Below are positions 41,484-44,093 of a stretch of DNA of 44,093 nt, piece after piece (the stretch's first letter is position 1; each line of letters begins with the position of its first letter). The translations under genes and the position numbers were made by a program. This stretch comes from Pseudoalteromonas sp. G4. GTDB taxonomy: Bacteria > Pseudomonadota > Gammaproteobacteria > Enterobacterales > Alteromonadaceae. Location: assembly GCF_028875915.1 (NCBI RefSeq), contig NZ_JAPEHW010000027.1, positions 1 to 44,093 on the forward strand, given 5' to 3'. The notes beneath the pieces are model-generated. The model was not told where the DNA came from. It made no database searches and saw nothing but the letters and a program-made list of their open reading frames with translations.

Positions 41484-43310
41484 ATGATGTCAGCGTTTAA
41501 CGCAAAAACCTTCCTCAAAACAGTTACTTCAGAACCTGGCGTCTACCGAATGTTAGACGCAAAAGGGCAAGTGATTTACGTTGGTAAAGCAAAAAACTTA
41601 AAAAAGCGACTTTCGAGTTATTTTCGCGAAAATATCCCTGAGAATAAAACCCGTGCACTAGTTGCAAATATTGCTCAAATAGAAGTTACCCTCACCAATA
41701 CCGAAACGGAAGCGTTATTACTCGAAAATAACCTCATAAAAAAATACATGCCGCGTTACAACATCTTGTTACGCGATGATAAATCTTACCCATACATCTT
41801 ACTTACAGATCATCAACACCCTCGCTTGGCTTTTCACCGGGGTACGCGCAAGATTAAAGGTGAATATTTTGGCCCTTATCCAAGTGCTGGGTCTGTTTCT
41901 GAAAGCTTACGCTTAATGCAGAAAATATTTCCGGTACGACAATGTGAAGATGCTTATTACCGTGCGCGCAGTCGTCCTTGTCTTCAATATCAACTAAAGC
42001 GCTGTTCAGCACCGTGTGTTGGCAAAATTTCTGATACGGACTATCTGCAAGAAGTGGATATGGTGAAAAAGTTTTTGGCAGGGCGCTCATCAGAGGTAAT
42101 CGCAGCACTGGTTGAAAATATGGAAGCGGCGAGTATCTCGCTTGAATTTGAAAAAGCGGCGCAAATTCGGGATCAAATATTATTGCTTCGTAAGATGCAA
42201 GAGCAGCAAGCTGTTTCGGGCAATGTTGCAGAACTCGATGTAATTGGTTTCTCAGCTAAAAATGGACTGGTGGCTGTGCATGTATTAATGATCCGCGATC
42301 ATAAAATATTGGGCTCTAAAACTTACTTCCCAAAAACGCCTAAAGATAGTTCAAATGAAGAGGTACTCGAATCCTTTTGCGCGCAATATTATGTGCAACT
42401 ATCAAACACTGGGCGAATTCCAAAACAGCTGGTGGTACCTTTTAGTTTTAACGGCAGTGAAACACTTGCTGAAGGCTTATCTTCAATTTGCAGCAAAAAA
42501 ATAAGCTTTATTACAGCACTAAGGGGAGAAAAGGCCGATTATCTGTCGCTTGCAAATAAAAATGCGAACAATGCATTGGAAGTCAAGCAAAGTGCTAAAG
42601 ATTCGATTGCTAAACGCTATGCGCAACTTAAAGATACTCTTAGTTTAGAAACAATCAACCGTATGGAATGTTTTGATATCAGTCATACCATGGGCGAAAA
42701 CACGGTGGCATCGTGTGTCGTCTTTGACGATCAGGGACCTGCCAACAAAGAGTACCGTCGATTTAATGTTGAAGGCATTACCCCAGGTGATGATTATGCC
42801 GCAATGGCATTTGCGCTTCGTAAGCGTTATAACAAATTGACTGATGAAACGAAAATCCCTGACATTATATTTATCGATGGTGGTAAAGGGCAGTTATCTC
42901 AAGCTGAAAACTATTTTGCTGATTGGCCACATAGTAAATTACCGTTATTAATTGGTGTTGCAAAAGGTACTTCACGTAAGCCGGGTCTTGAAACATTATT
43001 AATTGATGGTGGTCGCAGAACGGTTAACCTTTCTTCGGATGCGCCAGCATTACATTTAATACAACATATTCGTGACGAAAGTCATAGATTTGCCATTGCT
43101 GGGCATCGAAATAAACGGCAAAAGCAACGAAATACCTCAGTGCTTGAGGAGATCTCTGGTGTTGGCGCTAAAAAACGTCAAGCAGTATTAAAATATTTAG
43201 GTGGCATTCAAGGGGTAAAAAGCGCTACTATTTCTGAACTGGAGCGAGTGCCGGGTATTAGCCGCAGTATCGCAGAACGAATCTATCATCATTTACATGA
43301 TGACAAATAA
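41484..43310 (+). CDS. uvrC: Excinuclease ABC subunit C
   Basis: A 608-aa nucleotide-excision-repair endonuclease that cuts on both sides of a lesion with UvrB. The N-terminal GIY-YIG domain spans ~17-95 (PGVYRMLDAKGQVIYVGKAKNLKKRL). A Cys-rich part follows (RPCLQYQLKRCSAPCVG), then a UvrB-binding helix pair near 205-235, an RNase-H-like domain (ECFDISHTMGENTVAS, DIIFIDGGKGQL), and two helix-hairpin-helix motifs at the C terminus (ISGVGAKKRQAVLKYL, VPGISRSIAERIYHHL). All domains are complete. It starts directly after the gacA stop, with ATG codons at 41484 and 41487. Confidence 0.97.
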   Translation: MMSAFNAKTFLKTVTSEPGVYRMLDAKGQVIYVGKAKNLKKRLSSYFRENIPENKTRALVANIAQIEVTLTNTETEALLLENNLIKKYMPRYNILLRDDKSYPYILLTDHQHPRLAFHRGTRKIKGEYFGPYPSAGSVSESLRLMQKIFPVRQCEDAYYRARSRPCLQYQLKRCSAPCVGKISDTDYLQEVDMVKKFLAGRSSEVIAALVENMEAASISLEFEKAAQIRDQILLLRKMQEQQAVSGNVAELDVIGFSAKNGLVAVHVLMIRDHKILGSKTYFPKTPKDSSNEEVLESFCAQYYVQLSNTGRIPKQLVVPFSFNGSETLAEGLSSICSKKISFITALRGEKADYLSLANKNANNALEVKQSAKDSIAKRYAQLKDTLSLETINRMECFDISHTMGENTVASCVVFDDQGPANKEYRRFNVEGITPGDDYAAMAFALRKRYNKLTDETKIPDIIFIDGGKGQLSQAENYFADWPHSKLPLLIGVAKGTSRKPGLETLLIDGGRRTVNLSSDAPALHLIQHIRDESHRFAIAGHRNKRQKQRNTSVLEEISGVGAKKRQAVLKYLGGIQGVKSATISELERVPGISRSIAERIYHHLHDDK

Positions 43311-43323
43311 ATAAAATACCAAT

Positions 43324-43875
43324 ATGTGGAACATTCCTAATACCTTAACAACTTTTCGTCTAATTCTAATTCCGATTTTTATTATTTTCTTTTTTATTCC
43401 TGCTAAATGGTCTTTCTTCTGGGCAGCCTTTATATTTTGGTTGGCTTCGGTAACCGATATGCTTGATGGTTATTTAGCAAGAAAGCTCGAGCAGTCGACG
43501 CCTTTTGGTGCGTTTCTTGACCCTGTCGCTGACAAAGTAATGGTTTCTGTTGCGCTCATCGCATTAACTCAACATTACCAATCACTTTATATCACCATTC
43601 CAACAATTATTATTATCAGCCGAGAAATTATTGTTTCTGCCTTACGTGAATGGATGGCCGAAGTAGGTGAGCGTGCAAATGTGGCAGTATCACAATTAGG
43701 CAAAATTAAAACTGCAGCACAAATGTTGGCGATCATCGGACTAATTTGGCAATACGACAGTCAAATGATCACGCTTTCGTTTGTGTTATTTTATATAGCG
43801 ACTATCTTAACATTTGTTTCGATGGTGCAATATTTGGTTGCTGGCTGGGGCGCACTTTCACAAGCAAACAAATAA
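43324..43875 (+). CDS. pgsA: CDP-diacylglycerol-glycerol-3-phosphate 3-phosphatidyltransferase
   Basis: A 183-aa inner-membrane enzyme of the CDP-alcohol phosphotransferase family that makes phosphatidylglycerol phosphate, the first committed step to PG and cardiolipin. The catalytic motif D-x2-DG-x2-AR-x8-G-x3-D-x3-D is present: Asp45, Asp48-Gly49, Ala52-Arg53, Gly62, Asp66, Asp70. Five or six hydrophobic segments are visible. It begins MWNIPNTLTTFRLIL, as PgsA does. It follows uvrC by 13 bases and is probably in the same transcript (gacA-uvrC-pgsA). Confidence 0.96.
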   Translation: MWNIPNTLTTFRLILIPIFIIFFFIPAKWSFFWAAFIFWLASVTDMLDGYLARKLEQSTPFGAFLDPVADKVMVSVALIALTQHYQSLYITIPTIIIISREIIVSALREWMAEVGERANVAVSQLGKIKTAAQMLAIIGLIWQYDSQMITLSFVLFYIATILTFVSMVQYLVAGWGALSQANK

Positions 43876-43971
43876 ATTCGTGTTTATGCATCGAAATCAT
43901 TGCATAAACGAGTGTTTTTAAATCATTTTAGATAAAAAATAATCAAACGAATTAAATCCGACATTTTTATG

Positions 43972-43999
43972 TTGACGCGTTTAATAATCTATGTAGAAT
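43972..43999 (+). promoter_or_regulatory. Promoter of the tRNA-Gly transcript
   Basis: TTGACG, 16-base spacer, TAGAAT, then a GC-containing discriminator (GCGTCGG) of the kind found at stringently controlled stable-RNA promoters. It lies about 50 bases before the tRNA. Confidence 0.7.
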
Positions 44000-44047
44000 G
44001 CGTCGGTGTTGAGAGGGGAGTGGTTAACTAACTGCCCAATTGGAAAC

Positions 44048-44093
44048 GCGAGTATAGCTCAGCTGGTAGAGCGCGACCTTGCCAAGGTCGAGG
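44048..44093 (+). tRNA. tRNA-Gly(GCC), cut by the window end
   Basis: The first 46 bases of a tRNA: acceptor strand GCGAGTA, D stem GCTC...GAGC, anticodon stem CGACC/GGTCG and loop TTGCCAA with anticodon GCC. The variable loop begins at the edge; the T arm and 3' end are missing. pgsA followed by tRNA-Gly is common in Alteromonadales, often leading into a tRNA cluster. Confidence 0.93.

Overview
The window looks like chromosome from a marine gammaproteobacterium of the Alteromonadales, with Pseudoalteromonas, Shewanella or a relative the best guess. The basis is AT-rich DNA, a dense single-copy metabolic gene set, Na+-coupled transport (NhaD, an NSS symporter, a Na+/Pi symporter), a nagK-nagA-nagX/nagB set with NagR-type operators, and a gacA-uvrC-pgsA-tRNA-Gly end. 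I saw no phage, insertion sequence, rRNA or CRISPR array. One tRNA is cut by the right edge.

Layout. 1-209 holds a cluster of small palindromes that may belong to a dispersed intergenic repeat. 210-6651 (minus strand) carries a DUF2235 alpha/beta hydrolase, a YhhN membrane protein and a three-gene condensin-like operon (MksF-MksE-MksB type) with no nuclease gene beside it. 6847-9774 carries nhaD and then lysC behind a lysine riboswitch. 9724-15691 carries a phosphopantetheinyl transferase, an NSS transporter, ldhA, a beta-hydroxyacid dehydrogenase, and sbcB coupled to the Rho inhibitor gene rof. 16030-19860 carries a putative zinc-peptidase lipoprotein, a 2OG-Fe(II) oxygenase, an unlisted 42-codon ORF, an orphan CheY-like receiver and a CBS-pair protein.

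20074-24650 is the amino-sugar block: nagK, nagA and nagX, then nagB. Two NagR-type operators have 16-bp cores that are exact reverse complements, and each is followed by a leader with clear hairpins. Together these genes phosphorylate GlcNAc, deacetylate GlcNAc-6-P and deaminate GlcN-6-P to Fru-6-P. 24741-30832 carries nudC with an exact 57-bp tandem duplication, metC under a MetJ-type operator, an ABC-2 exporter coupled to an APH-fold kinase, a PH-domain protein and a small porin-like protein.

30895-40477 carries an M2 metallopeptidase lipoprotein, fadE, a small lipoprotein, cysK, a DUF5916 outer-membrane protein and a Na+/Pi symporter preceded by back-to-back Pho-box-like sites. 40836-44093 carries gacA (uvrY), uvrC, pgsA and the start of tRNA-Gly(GCC).

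Most of the window is ordinary core genome. The items most worth checking are the nudC duplication, the nuclease-less Mks operon with unusual ATPase motifs, the 42-aa ORF that ends on a terminator, the structured nag leaders, and the divergent Pho boxes.
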